A stretch of 56,883 nucleotides of DNA from Candidatus Fimimorpha excrementavium (GTDB lineage Bacteria > Bacillota > Clostridia > Lachnospirales > Lachnospiraceae). The translations under genes and the position numbers were made by a program. Within the stretch, counting starts at the first letter, position 1, and the number at the start of each line of letters is the position of its first letter. Shown one piece after another: positions 17,890 through 27,355 of the stretch. The notes below the pieces were generated by a model. The model was not told where the DNA came from. It saw nothing but the letters and a program-made list of their open reading frames with translations, and did not search any database. The DNA lies in NCBI GenBank assembly GCA_018710785.1, contig DVJD01000124.1:1-56883 (forward strand), in the 5' to 3' direction.

Positions 17890-19335
17890 TTACTGCTCTC
17901 CCATCAGGGCCTTCGTAATCTCCTTCAGTTTCATACCATTGGAAGCCTTCAGATAGAGGACATCTCCTTCCTTCAGGATCCCTTTCAGATATGCAGCCGC
18001 CTCTTCCCTCGTTTCCATACGGCGGACCGGAATCCTGCTGTTTTTGTCCTCCATGGCTTTCCCGATCTGGCAGACATGCTCCCCAACAAGGATCAATTCA
18101 TCAAAATTCATCTCTGCCGCAAATTCACCCACTTCGTAATGGTATTCTTCTGAACGGCTGCCCAGCTCAAACATATCCCCCAGCACGGCAATCTTTCTTC
18201 CGGGAGCCTCGTATCCGCACAGCACGGAGAGCCCGGCTTTCATGGACGCCGGACTGGCATTATACGTATCGTCAATGATCGTATATCCGCCCGTATGGAA
18301 TGTCTGAAGGCGATTCTGAAAACCGGTAAACGCGGTCAGGGCTTTCGCCGCTTTTTCCACATCCACGCCCAGATAATCGGCCACTGCCAGGGCGCCGGCA
18401 GCGTTTACCACATTGTGGTCTCCCAGGACAGACAGCGCCACGGGAATCCGGCGGTTTCCAAATACAAAATCAAACCGATAATGCCCATCTTCCATCCGAA
18501 TATTCTCTGCCCGGTAATCACATCCCGGTTTGGTTCCGTAAATCTTGTAAGGATAACCGGTCAGATCTCTCATGGCCATCAGATACGGATCGTCTCCATT
18601 TAAAAACAGTATTCCCTTATTTCCATGGATGGTTCTGGTTCCGTGGAATCCCTTCGTGATGGTATATTTTTCCCGGCAGATGGCCTCCTGGGTGCCGAAA
18701 TACTCGATATGGGCCACACCGATATTGGTCAGCACAGCCACATCAATATCCGCCAGATCCGCGATGGTTCCCAGTTCTCCCGGCACATTCATCCCCAATT
18801 CCAGCACAGCGATGTCATAATCATTGGTCATCTCGGAGAGTGTGATGGGAAGGCCGATGGAACTGTTATAATTCTTTCCGGTCTTAAAGACGCGTTTTTC
18901 CGCAGACAGCGCAGTGGCTATCATCTCTCTGGTCGTCGTTTTGCCAACGGATCCGGTTACCCCCACCGCCGGTATCGAAACGCGGCTGCGGCACAAACGG
19001 CCAATCTCATGCAGCGCTTCTATGGTATCAGAAACCGAAATAAACGCTTTTCCCTCTGCCCCCTCTTTTTCCTGTTCGGACCACCCGCGGATGGTTTCCT
19101 CCAGTTCATTCTTATCCTTATGTTCACTTGTCAGCGTGGCTGCGCATCCAACCGACAGTGCCTGGCCCATGAATGTATGTGCATCCACCTTTTCCCCTAT
19201 GATCGGGACAAAAATGTCATTTCCCCGGCTGCTTCTGGAATCGATGCTGATATGCTCAATGATCTGCCGACCGTCGCCGCAAAGCAGCGTCCCTCCCACT
19301 GCCTTTACAATATCTTCCACAGTTATATTCAACAC
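17890..19335 (-). CDS. murF: UDP-MurNAc-tripeptide--D-Ala-D-Ala ligase MurF
   Basis: A 481-residue Mur ligase that adds D-Ala-D-Ala to the UDP-MurNAc-tripeptide. The ATP loop is GVTGSVGKTTTREMI (about residues 124-138); later motifs are LELGMN, NIGVAHIE and DDTYNASPAS (the MurF form). It is in the cytosol and follows murE by 14 bases, so the two late stem-peptide ligases are made together. Confidence 0.96.
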   Translation of the reverse strand: MLNITVEDIVKAVGGTLLCGDGRQIIEHISIDSRSSRGNDIFVPIIGEKVDAHTFMGQALSVGCAATLTSEHKDKNELEETIRGWSEQEKEGAEGKAFISVSDTIEALHEIGRLCRSRVSIPAVGVTGSVGKTTTREMIATALSAEKRVFKTGKNYNSSIGLPITLSEMTNDYDIAVLELGMNVPGELGTIADLADIDVAVLTNIGVAHIEYFGTQEAICREKYTITKGFHGTRTIHGNKGILFLNGDDPYLMAMRDLTGYPYKIYGTKPGCDYRAENIRMEDGHYRFDFVFGNRRIPVALSVLGDHNVVNAAGALAVADYLGVDVEKAAKALTAFTGFQNRLQTFHTGGYTIIDDTYNASPASMKAGLSVLCGYEAPGRKIAVLGDMFELGSRSEEYHYEVGEFAAEMNFDELILVGEHVCQIGKAMEDKNSRIPVRRMETREEAAAYLKGILKEGDVLYLKASNGMKLKEITKALMGEQ

Positions 19336-19349
19336 AATCTTTTTCCTCT

Positions 19350-20849
19350 CTACATGGATACCAAAAGTTCCCGCACAATTTCATGTTCGGAAAATGGTAT
19401 CCGGATTCCATTCTTTTCCTGATAGTCTTCATGGCCTTTTCCCGCCAAAATGATAAAATCCCCCGGCTGGGAATACTTCATGCCAAACCGTATGGCGTCT
19501 CTGCGGTCCGGAATCACCAGATAGTCTCCTTTTGTGCGCTTAATTCCGGTGATGATATCCTCCATAATGGAAAGCCGATCCTCATTTCTGGAATTATCTT
19601 CCGTGACAATGGTCAGGTCAGCCAGATTTCCGCTGATCTCTCCCATGGAAAATCGGCGGTATCTGGAACGGTTGCCTCCGCAGCCAAATATACAGACAAT
19701 ACGCCCTGGGTTATATTCCCTCAGTGTCTTTAAAAGGCTTTCCAGGCTGACCGCGTTGTGGGCATAATCAATCATCAAATGATATCTGTCATTGGAATAG
19801 ATCATCTCTGCCCTTCCCCGGACACTGACTTTCTTCAATGCCGTCAGGATGCATTCCCGACGGCACCCCAGCGCGCAAGCCGCCGTATAAGCCGCCAGCG
19901 CATTGGAAATATTGAATCTCCCCGCGATGGAAAGCTCACACAGATCAGTTCTGCCGCTTTCTCTATCCCGAATCGTAAATCGAGACCCGAGACAATCCGG
20001 TGTTTTTACCAGAGAAATATCCCCGGCCGCATAGCGGATTCGTTCATCCAGCGGATTCGTGCCAAATAAAAGAAACGGGCAGGTGCTTCCTTTCATAATA
20101 TCCCCCGCCCGAAGATCATCCCCATTGACGATTCCCATCCGGCTCTGCTGAAACAGCATGGATTTCCAGTACAGGTATTCCTCAAAATTCCTGTGCTCAC
20201 CGGCACCGATATGGTCAGGGGAAATATTTGTAAAAATTCCATAGTCGAAAACAAGTCCCTCCACCCGGTCCATCATGAGGCCCTGGGAGGATACCTCCAT
20301 AACCACATAACGGCATCCGTCCTTTTTCATCCGATCCAGCAGGTGAAAAATATCATAACTGGGCGGTGTCGTATTTAAAATCGGAACTCTCACCTGACCG
20401 ATATAGGCCCCGTTGGTCCCGATTAATCCGGTTTTATTCCCCTCTGCCTCCAAAATGGCCTTCAGCATCCAAGAAACCGTCGTTTTTCCTTTTGTCCCCG
20501 TAATCCCTATGAGCGTCAGGTCTTTCTGGGGATGATGAAAATAATTTGCTGATAAATAGGAGAGCGCTTTGCGGCTGTCAGAAACCCATATCGCCGTCGG
20601 CAGCTCTTTTCCATACGTATTCTGAACCAATTCCCACGCCTTCTGATCCTGGATCACCACCGCAGCCGCACCTTTATCTGCGGCTTCCCGGATAAACTGG
20701 TGTCCGTCTTCTTTCGTTCCCTGAATGCATACAAACAAATCCTGTTCTCGAATATCCGAAGAATCATATGCGATATCCCGAATATCGGTATCCTCACTGC
20801 CGTTTATCACCTTGTAAGAAATGTCTTTCAACAAGTCTTTCAGGTTCAT
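19350..20849 (-). CDS. murE: UDP-MurNAc-dipeptide--diaminoacid ligase MurE
   Basis: A 499-residue Mur ligase that adds the third residue of the stem peptide. The ATP loop is GITGTKGKTTVSWM (about 113-126), followed by MEVSSQGL and DYAHN. The residue-selecting motif reads DNSRNED rather than the DNPR of known diaminopimelate enzymes. The Asp, Asn and Arg are kept, so meso-diaminopimelate is the likely substrate, but this is inference. It is the first of the murE-murF-priA-def-fmt run. Confidence 0.95.
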   Translation of the reverse strand: MNLKDLLKDISYKVINGSEDTDIRDIAYDSSDIREQDLFVCIQGTKEDGHQFIREAADKGAAAVVIQDQKAWELVQNTYGKELPTAIWVSDSRKALSYLSANYFHHPQKDLTLIGITGTKGKTTVSWMLKAILEAEGNKTGLIGTNGAYIGQVRVPILNTTPPSYDIFHLLDRMKKDGCRYVVMEVSSQGLMMDRVEGLVFDYGIFTNISPDHIGAGEHRNFEEYLYWKSMLFQQSRMGIVNGDDLRAGDIMKGSTCPFLLFGTNPLDERIRYAAGDISLVKTPDCLGSRFTIRDRESGRTDLCELSIAGRFNISNALAAYTAACALGCRRECILTALKKVSVRGRAEMIYSNDRYHLMIDYAHNAVSLESLLKTLREYNPGRIVCIFGCGGNRSRYRRFSMGEISGNLADLTIVTEDNSRNEDRLSIMEDIITGIKRTKGDYLVIPDRRDAIRFGMKYSQPGDFIILAGKGHEDYQEKNGIRIPFSEHEIVRELLVSM

Positions 20850-20906
20850 GACACTCTCCCATTTTCATTATTGATTTTTGCCGCTGCCGCCGCGCGTCTT
20901 CCGCGA

Positions 20907-22577
20907 TCAGAACAGTCCTGTAATCACGCCATTGTCATCCACATCGATATCGAAGGCTGCCGGATGTTTCGGCAGTCCCGGCATGGTCATGACATTGCCT
21001 GTCAGCACAACGACAAATCCGGCTCCCGCGCTGACATACACATCCCGAACCGTAATCGTAAATCCAGTGGGGCGTCCCAGCTTTGTCTGGTCATCGGAAA
21101 GGGAATACTGGTTTTTCGCCATGCATACCGGCAGATTTCCGAATCCCAGTTCTTCCAGTTTCTTCAGGGCTCTGGAAGCTGCCGGAGCGTAGGAGACGCC
21201 GTCCGCCCCATAGATTTCCCTGGCAATGGTCTCTATTTTTTCCTTTAAGGGAAGCTCCAAATCATACAGTGCATGGTAATGGCTTTCTTTTGTTTCCAGC
21301 GTATTCAGAAGTTTCTCTGCCAGTTCCTTACCGCCTTCTCCTCCTTCTGCCCATACGTTGGCCAAAGCAAATTCACAGCCCTTTTCCTCACAGAAGCTGC
21401 GGATCAGTTCGTATTCTGCCTGGGTATCGGTGATGAATGCATTCAGCGTTACAACCACCGGAACGCCGAACTTCTGCAGATTTTCGATATGCTTTTCCAG
21501 ATTTACAATTCCTTTCTTCAAAGCATCCAGATTTTCCGTCGTCAGTTCCGTCTTCGGCACACCGCCATTGTACTTCAACGCTTTCACTGTGGCGACCAAA
21601 ACCACTGCGTCCGGTTTCAGGTCTGATTTGCGGCATTTGATATCGAAGAATTTTTCTGCTCCCAGGTCCGCGCCGAATCCGGCTTCTGTAATTACGATAT
21701 CCGACAGTTTCAAAGCAGTCTTTGTCGCGCGCACACTATTGCATCCATGGGCAATATTGGCAAAGGGACCGCCGTGCACCAGTGCGGGAGTATGTTCCAG
21801 CGTCTGGATCACATTGGGCTTAATGGCGTCTTTCAGCAAGGCAGCCATCGCTCCCACCGCATGCAGATCGCTCGCTGTCACCGGTTCTCCTTTCCTATTA
21901 TATGCGACGATGATTCGTCCCAGTCGTTCTTTCAAATCTGCCATATCATTGCAGAGACAAAGAATCGCCATAATCTCAGAAGCCACCGTGATGACAAAAT
22001 GATCTTCCCTCACAAATCCGTCTGCCTTGGCGCCAAGTCCCACGACCACATTTCTCAGCACGCGGTCATTCATATCCACGCAGCGTTTCCAGGTGATCTG
22101 TCTCGTATCAATATCCAGTTCGTTTCCCTGCTGAATGTGGTTATCCAGCATGGCCGCCAGCAAATTATTGGCCGATGTGATGGCGTGAAAATCTCCTGTA
22201 AAATGCAGATTCAGCTCTTCCATCGGAACTACCTGGGAATATCCGCCGCCCGCGGCCCCTCCCTTTACGCCAAAGCATGGTCCCAGGGAAGGCTCTCTCA
22301 GGGCAATCATGGTTTTCTTTCCCATCTTATTTAATGCCTGGCCAAGTCCAACGGTGACAGTCGTTTTTCCTTCCCCTGCCGGTGTGGGATTGATGGCTGT
22401 AACCAAAACCAGTTTTCCGTCTTCTCTGTCCTTCACCCGGTTCCAGAGTTCATCGGACAATTTTGCCTTATATTTTCCATAAAGTTCCAGATCGTCCTCT
22501 GTGATGCCAAATGGCTCCACCACTTCACGGATCGGAAGCATCTTCGCCTCCTGTGCGATTTGAATATCTGTTTTCAT
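20907..22577 (-). CDS. fhs: Formate--tetrahydrofolate ligase
   Basis: A 556-residue enzyme that makes 10-formyl-THF from formate, THF and ATP. The nucleotide loop is [18 protein letters not shown] (about 67-84) and the family signature [14 protein letters not shown] is near residue 104. AGGAGGAAAGAC precedes the ATG. The product feeds fmt, purine synthesis and, through metF and metH elsewhere in this window, methionine. It can also be part of the Wood-Ljungdahl methyl branch, but no other such gene is here. Confidence 0.98.
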   Translation of the reverse strand: MKTDIQIAQEAKMLPIREVVEPFGITEDDLELYGKYKAKLSDELWNRVKDREDGKLVLVTAINPTPAGEGKTTVTVGLGQALNKMGKKTMIALREPSLGPCFGVKGGAAGGGYSQVVPMEELNLHFTGDFHAITSANNLLAAMLDNHIQQGNELDIDTRQITWKRCVDMNDRVLRNVVVGLGAKADGFVREDHFVITVASEIMAILCLCNDMADLKERLGRIIVAYNRKGEPVTASDLHAVGAMAALLKDAIKPNVIQTLEHTPALVHGGPFANIAHGCNSVRATKTALKLSDIVITEAGFGADLGAEKFFDIKCRKSDLKPDAVVLVATVKALKYNGGVPKTELTTENLDALKKGIVNLEKHIENLQKFGVPVVVTLNAFITDTQAEYELIRSFCEEKGCEFALANVWAEGGEGGKELAEKLLNTLETKESHYHALYDLELPLKEKIETIAREIYGADGVSYAPAASRALKKLEELGFGNLPVCMAKNQYSLSDDQTKLGRPTGFTITVRDVYVSAGAGFVVVLTGNVMTMPGLPKHPAAFDIDVDDNGVITGLF

Positions 22578-22607
22578 TTGTCTTTCCTCCTTGTGATTTC
22601 TCTATTC

Positions 22608-25589
22608 TCACAGATTTTCCTCTGCAAACTGCTCAAACTCTTCCATGGACATTAAAACCTTCCTTGGCTTCGTGCCTTCCTCTTCCCCGACCACTCCGGC
22701 CTGGGCCAGCTGGTCCATGATTCTGGCCGCACGGTTGAATCCGATTTTAAAAACCCGCTGCAGCATCCCGATGGACGCTTTATCCTTTTCTATGATAAAT
22801 TTGGCGGCATCTCTAAAATAATCATCCCTCTCGGCAGAGCCTCCCCTGCCTCCCAGAGCAGATGCGGATGAAGCCAGATCAATCGTATGATCCTGTCCTC
22901 CTCCGATGACATTGGTCTGCCCGGATAAAAATTCCACCACAGCGGAAACCTCACTGTCCGATACAAACGCTCCCTGCACGCGGGCCGGTTTCTGATACCC
23001 GGCAGGATAAAACAGCATATCGCCTTTTCCCAGCAGCTTTTCCGCCCCATTCATATCGATGATGGTTCTGGAATCCACGCCCGAAGATACGGAAAAGGCA
23101 ATGCGGGACGGCACATTGGCTTTGATCAGTCCGGTGATGACATTGACCGACGGACGCTGGGTGGCGATCACCAGATGGATTCCGGCGGCACGGGCCAGCT
23201 GTGCCAGACGGCAGATGGCATCTTCCACATCTCCCGGTGCCACCATCATCAAATCAGCCAGCTCATCCACGATAATGACGATACGCGGCATGGGCTTTGG
23301 TGTTTCTTCATCCGCCGCATCCTGGACGGATTCCACTTTTCTGTTGTATCCGTTGATATCTCTGACGTTCATGTCGGCAAATTTCTGATATCTCTGCATC
23401 ATCTCCGCCACCGCCCAGTTAAGGGCCCCCGCCGCTTTTTTCGGATCCGTAACCACGGGGATCAGAAGATGGGGTATCCCGTTATAGACACTCAATTCCA
23501 CCACCTTCGGGTCAATCATGATCAGCTTTACTTCCGAAGGCTTTGCCTTATATAAAATACTCATAATCAGCGTATTGATGCACACGGATTTACCGGATCC
23601 CGTCGCACCGGCGATCAACAGATGGGGCATCTTGGCAATATCTGCCACCACTGTCTGTCCGCCGATATCCTTTCCCACGGCAAAGGCGATCTTTGATTTG
23701 TGTTTCTTAAATTCATCCGTTTCCAGAAGATCCCGCAGCATTACGGTCTGGTTTTCCTTATTCGGCACTTCGATGCCTATGGCGGCTTTTCCCGGGATGG
23801 GGGCTTCCATACGGATGTCTGCCGCCGCCAGATTCAGCTTAATATCATCCGTCAGCGATACGATTTTGCTCACCTTTACGCCTTGCTCCGGCTGCAGTTC
23901 ATAGCGGGTAACAGCCGGTCCGCAGCTGATATTGGTCACAGTGACGCCCACGCCAAAATTTTGGAGAATCTGCTGCAGCTTGGCGGCTGTCTTCCGCAGT
24001 TCCTGCTCCGCTCCCCTCTGGGATGCATTCTGCCCTTTTTTGAGCAGTTTGAGTGAGGGATACTCGTATTCTTTGGGCTCCACGTATGTATCGTTGATGA
24101 CAACTGCTGTCTCTTCCTCCGGTTCTTTTTTGGGCTCTGGTTTTGGTCGTTTTCTCTCTCCGGGGACGCCGTCCAGTTCCACTGTAATCACTTTTCCGGA
24201 AGCAGTCGTCACCGTCTTATACTCTGCCGGATTCTCTTCCAGAGGGCTTTCCGGTTCCTTTTCATCCCAGGGAAGTTCCTCCTTGGAATCCTCCAAAGAA
24301 AGCTCCGGTTCCAGCGCCTTTTCGGCCAGGTCCGCCTTTCGCTCCTCTTCTTCGTTTATCGTCTCCAGATTTTCCTTCAGTTCCTGGAAAAAAGCCTCTT
24401 CCATTACAATGCTTTTTTCCTCTTTCACATGGTAGTTCTGATCCATGGCTTCGATCTCTTCATTGGTGCGGCTGTCTTTTCCGGGGCGAACAAAGTCTTC
24501 CTCAAGCTTTCCTGCCTCTTTCTCCAAAGGAGTGTCTCCAAAGTAGATTTCACCGGTGAAGGTATTGACCCACTGTTCCTCTTCCTCACCAAGTGTGTTT
24601 TTATTGGGATTCTTCTCTTCCGTATTATCGTCCCTGTTATCCTCACCAAAAAGGCCGGAAATCTTAATCTCCTGAACACCGCTCGTCCTCGGTTCTTTCC
24701 CGGATTTCTTCGTCTCCTTCTTTTCCTCTTCCCTGTCCGGTGCAGGTGTATTGGCGTCATCCGGAGCCAGCGTAGTATCCCCGATTCCAGAGACAGGACT
24801 CAGACGATTCTTCAGCATCTTCTCCCGCTCTTCCCGGATCCGTTCCAGCTCCTGCTGTCTTAACATTCGCTTTTCCTGAAGAGCCTGTTCACGGCGAAGC
24901 GCCCGCTCTTCTGCTTTTACCTCATACGTTTCTTTGTGGAGCTTTGCGCTTCCCTTCACCGCCTCGATGGCTCTGCGGGAACCTTTCCCGAAAAATCCCA
25001 TGATGGACCACTCGGTCACCAGCACAAGGCCGATGAGAACAGCCCCCACCATGGTAAGATACATTCCCACCGCTCCCAGATGGGAAAACAAGCCTTCATA
25101 TAATTTCTGTCCAATCCAGCCGCCTCCGTTTTCCACCTGAAACCATAGCCTGGACAGACCGCATAACCCGCATAAACTTAAAATCCATCCCAGAATTTTC
25201 AGCTGCGGATGAACCTTTTTCGCACTTACAATAAAATAAAGGGACAATCCCGCCAGGATAAACGGCGTGATATATCCTATGTATCCGAAAATTCCAAAAT
25301 TTATCTGCTTCAGCCAGCTTAAATATGGTCCAAAGCGTTCAAAACAACTGACAAACAAAAGTACGGAAGATACCAGGCAGATAATCAATCCGATGTCTTT
25401 CCATACGTACGCTTCAATCTTATCCTGTTTCTTTTTTGAATTGGAACGTTTCGATGTCTTCGCTCTCGCGGTACTTTTTCCAGCAGTTGTTTTTCGTTTT
25501 CCCTGACTGGCCGTACGCTTCTGTCCGGCTGCCGATGTACTTTTTTTCTTTGTCTGTCCTGTCTGTACCTTTTTTCCTGTCGCTGCCAT
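22608..25589 (-). CDS. spoIIIE: DNA translocase FtsK/SpoIIIE
   Basis: A 993-residue membrane DNA pump that moves chromosome ends through the septum. A Lys-rich N-terminus is followed by about four membrane helices (residues 45-200), a long acidic linker (about 250-480), the motor domain with Walker A GATGSGKS (about residue 659) and Walker [11 protein letters not shown] (about 770), and a C-terminal winged-helix gamma domain that reads DNA orientation ([22 protein letters not shown]). The ATG at 25589 is chosen because GGGGGAAG lies 4 bases upstream; the longer frame has no better site. It follows a TepA-like gene as in Bacillus and may share the LexA-linked promoter at 26559-26587. Confidence 0.97.
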   Translation of the reverse strand: MAATGKKVQTGQTKKKSTSAAGQKRTASQGKRKTTAGKSTARAKTSKRSNSKKKQDKIEAYVWKDIGLIICLVSSVLLFVSCFERFGPYLSWLKQINFGIFGYIGYITPFILAGLSLYFIVSAKKVHPQLKILGWILSLCGLCGLSRLWFQVENGGGWIGQKLYEGLFSHLGAVGMYLTMVGAVLIGLVLVTEWSIMGFFGKGSRRAIEAVKGSAKLHKETYEVKAEERALRREQALQEKRMLRQQELERIREEREKMLKNRLSPVSGIGDTTLAPDDANTPAPDREEEKKETKKSGKEPRTSGVQEIKISGLFGEDNRDDNTEEKNPNKNTLGEEEEQWVNTFTGEIYFGDTPLEKEAGKLEEDFVRPGKDSRTNEEIEAMDQNYHVKEEKSIVMEEAFFQELKENLETINEEEERKADLAEKALEPELSLEDSKEELPWDEKEPESPLEENPAEYKTVTTASGKVITVELDGVPGERKRPKPEPKKEPEEETAVVINDTYVEPKEYEYPSLKLLKKGQNASQRGAEQELRKTAAKLQQILQNFGVGVTVTNISCGPAVTRYELQPEQGVKVSKIVSLTDDIKLNLAAADIRMEAPIPGKAAIGIEVPNKENQTVMLRDLLETDEFKKHKSKIAFAVGKDIGGQTVVADIAKMPHLLIAGATGSGKSVCINTLIMSILYKAKPSEVKLIMIDPKVVELSVYNGIPHLLIPVVTDPKKAAGALNWAVAEMMQRYQKFADMNVRDINGYNRKVESVQDAADEETPKPMPRIVIIVDELADLMMVAPGDVEDAICRLAQLARAAGIHLVIATQRPSVNVITGLIKANVPSRIAFSVSSGVDSRTIIDMNGAEKLLGKGDMLFYPAGYQKPARVQGAFVSDSEVSAVVEFLSGQTNVIGGGQDHTIDLASSASALGGRGGSAERDDYFRDAAKFIIEKDKASIGMLQRVFKIGFNRAARIMDQLAQAGVVGEEEGTKPRKVLMSMEEFEQFAEENL

Positions 25590-25726
25590 CCAACTTCCCC
25601 CTGACTTCATTCTCCTGAAAACAACAAACGTCTGTGCAGACTGCCTAAGGAGCGCTTTCATACCACTGTAATAGTTCCAAACAGCCCTGTATAAAAGCAC
25701 TCCTGTCCATTGCTTTTGTGATTATA

Positions 25727-26398
25727 TCATACTTGTTTTTTATTTTCAATCATCATGTGGAGATGTGACAATGCCTCCCGAATGCCGCCCACCTCGTCTA
25801 TGAGTCCTTCTTTCACAGCCTCGCCGCCCACGAGTATGGAACCCACATCTCTGGTCAATGTCTCCGTATCCATCATCAGTTCCAGCAGACGCTGTTCCTC
25901 AATCCCGGAATGTGATTCGATGAACCCGGTAATGCGGTCTTGAATCTTTTTGAAATAATCATAGCTTTGCCGAACACCTATGATCGTTCCATTCATCCGC
26001 ACCGGATGGATCATCATGGTGGCAGTGGGCACAATAAATGAATAATCCGCCGACACTGCCAGCGGTACACCGATGGAATGACTGCCGCCCAGCACCAGTG
26101 ACACCGTGGGAATGCTCATGGATGCAATCATCTCTGCGATAGCCAAACCAGCTTCCACATCGCCGCCCACTGTATTGATCAGGATAAGCATCCCATCCAT
26201 GGATTGGTCGTCTTCCAAAGCTGCCAGCTGCGGAAGCACATGCTCATACTTCGTCGATTTCAAATTGGAGGCCAGGCATTCATGCCCCTCTACCTCACCG
26301 ATGATCGTCAGCAAATGAATCCTGTGTTTCTCCCTGTTTTCCTCCAGCGTCATCTGCCCCGTCTCTTTGATTGTTTCGTTTTTTTCCTTTTCGTCCAT
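25727..26398 (-). CDS. ClpP-like serine protease (TepA/YmfB type)
   Basis: A 223-residue ClpP-fold protein. The catalytic Ser is in LVLGGSHSIGV, the His in MMIHPV and an Asp in LTRDVGSILVG, fitting the TepA/SDH subgroup of crotonase-like serine proteases. There is no clear signal peptide, so it should work at the cytosolic face or in the cytosol. The ATG at 26398 is preferred because GAGGG lies 4 bases before it; in-frame ATGs at 26419 and 26479 are possible. In Bacillus the homologue also lies directly before spoIIIE. Substrate unknown. Confidence 0.88.
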   Translation of the reverse strand: MDEKEKNETIKETGQMTLEENREKHRIHLLTIIGEVEGHECLASNLKSTKYEHVLPQLAALEDDQSMDGMLILINTVGGDVEAGLAIAEMIASMSIPTVSLVLGGSHSIGVPLAVSADYSFIVPTATMMIHPVRMNGTIIGVRQSYDYFKKIQDRITGFIESHSGIEEQRLLELMMDTETLTRDVGSILVGGEAVKEGLIDEVGGIREALSHLHMMIENKKQV

Positions 26399-26546
26399 TT
26401 TTCCCTCATTTCCGCGCATTCCTTTCCCACGTTGCCCGCAGAATCCGCGCATCCAAACGTTTTCCTGCCATTTCTCCATGGAGCTGTCCTTTTGTCTATG
26501 GCATTTCCAGTAAACTAGTATGGACGAAAATCCAATTGTTATTCAA

Positions 26547-26558
26547 GAACATATGTTC
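26547..26558 (-). promoter_or_regulatory. LexA (SOS) box GAACATATGTTC
   Basis: A perfect 12-base palindrome GAAC-ATAT-GTTC, matching the core of the Gram-positive LexA/DinR box (CGAAC-N4-GTTCG). It starts directly downstream of the -10 hexamer of the tepA-spoIIIE promoter, at the expected transcription start, where bound repressor would block transcription. Confidence 0.8.
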
Positions 26559-26587
26559 ACTATATCATCTTCCGGTTGATTTGTAAA
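26559..26587 (-). promoter_or_regulatory. Sigma-A promoter upstream of tepA-spoIIIE
   Basis: On the minus strand TTTACA (26582-26587) and TATAGT (26559-26564) are 17 bases apart, each one mismatch from consensus. The next 12 bases are the LexA box. Confidence 0.7.
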
Positions 26588-26597
26588 GGGGCTTCGC

Positions 26598-26622
26598 AAA
26601 AAAAGCAGGCACCCCGCTGCCA
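26598..26622 (-). terminator. Possible terminator of the alpha/beta hydrolase gene
   Basis: On the minus strand a short GC-rich hairpin (GGCA/TGCC or GCAG/CTGC) is followed directly by seven T residues (26598-26604 as A on plus). The stem is short, so the call is tentative. Confidence 0.4.
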
Positions 26623-26704
26623 TTTTACCTAAAACTGCAGCCGAATGCCCACCTATCCATTTCTATCATCGAATTCCAGAATCCATCCCCAAACTGCATT
26701 GGAA

Positions 26705-27250
26705 TCAATCCGGAATAAATTCCTCATACAATTTGACAATCTCCGTCAAGATCTCTGCGCTTCTTACCGGATTCTTCCGGTCCACAATGGCATGTCCTGC
26801 TCCTTCAAACTGGTGCAGACAAATTTCCTTTTCCTCACAGTATCCCGCCAGCTCTTCCCCGGAGAGCAGCCGATCCAGCGTTCCTGCGATGACCATGCTG
26901 TTTTCCTTATCCATGTATTCGAACGCCCCGCGCAAAGGAGTGAGGAATATCGTCTTCACATTCCTGCCGATCTTCGTTCTGATCCATCCGGCCAGAACCG
27001 TCCCAATGCTTTTTGCGACAAGGACGATCTCACCATAGGCAGAAAAGTCAATCCGTTTCAGGCGTCCCCAGATCTGTTCCCTTGTCTGATTAATCCAGTC
27101 ACTGGATGTCACTGCCAGATCATCGTAAGAAATCTCTATCACTTCATATCCTTTTTCTGCCATAACCAGATCCGCATAGTAAAACAGCGGAGCCTGCGTA
27201 CCATATTTGCCGCCTGGAAAAAATATCGCTAATTTTCGTTCTCTCATCAT
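26705..27250 (-). CDS. Alpha/beta hydrolase family protein
   Basis: A 181-residue single-domain protein with an alpha/beta hydrolase pattern: FFPGG near the oxyanion strand (residue 10), LVAKSIGT near residue 78 as the nucleophile elbow with Ser, TPLRGAF, and FEGAGHAIVD near residue 152 with the catalytic His. No signal peptide. Homologues are often labelled dienelactone-hydrolase-like. Its true substrate cannot be read from the sequence. It has its own promoter (27300-27328) and is not part of the met genes upstream. Confidence 0.75.
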   Translation of the reverse strand: MMRERKLAIFFPGGKYGTQAPLFYYADLVMAEKGYEVIEISYDDLAVTSSDWINQTREQIWGRLKRIDFSAYGEIVLVAKSIGTVLAGWIRTKIGRNVKTIFLTPLRGAFEYMDKENSMVIAGTLDRLLSGEELAGYCEEKEICLHQFEGAGHAIVDRKNPVRSAEILTEIVKLYEEFIPD

Positions 27251-27299
27251 TCCTTCCCCACTTTCTTCCCTTCAGGCATGTTCTCATCTTTATGATTTT

Positions 27300-27328
27300 A
27301 TTGTACAACATCCCTTCTAAAGTTTCAA
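27300..27328 (-). promoter_or_regulatory. Sigma-A promoter of the alpha/beta hydrolase gene
   Basis: On the minus strand TTGAAA (27323-27328), 17 bases, TACAAT (27300-27305). It lies between metH and the hydrolase ATG at 27250. Confidence 0.7.
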
Positions 27329-27355
27329 TGACTATTTCCCCTCATGCCCCGTGGT

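Larger units (their letters stand above)
26399..26704. other. Intergenic region upstream of tepA-spoIIIE
   Basis: This 306-base stretch holds, from right to left, a possible terminator of the hydrolase gene (26598-26622), a promoter for the minus strand (26559-26587) and a LexA box (26547-26558). Between the box and the tepA start there are about 150 bases of leader, with in-frame ATG codons but no recognised RNA element. Confidence 0.6.
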
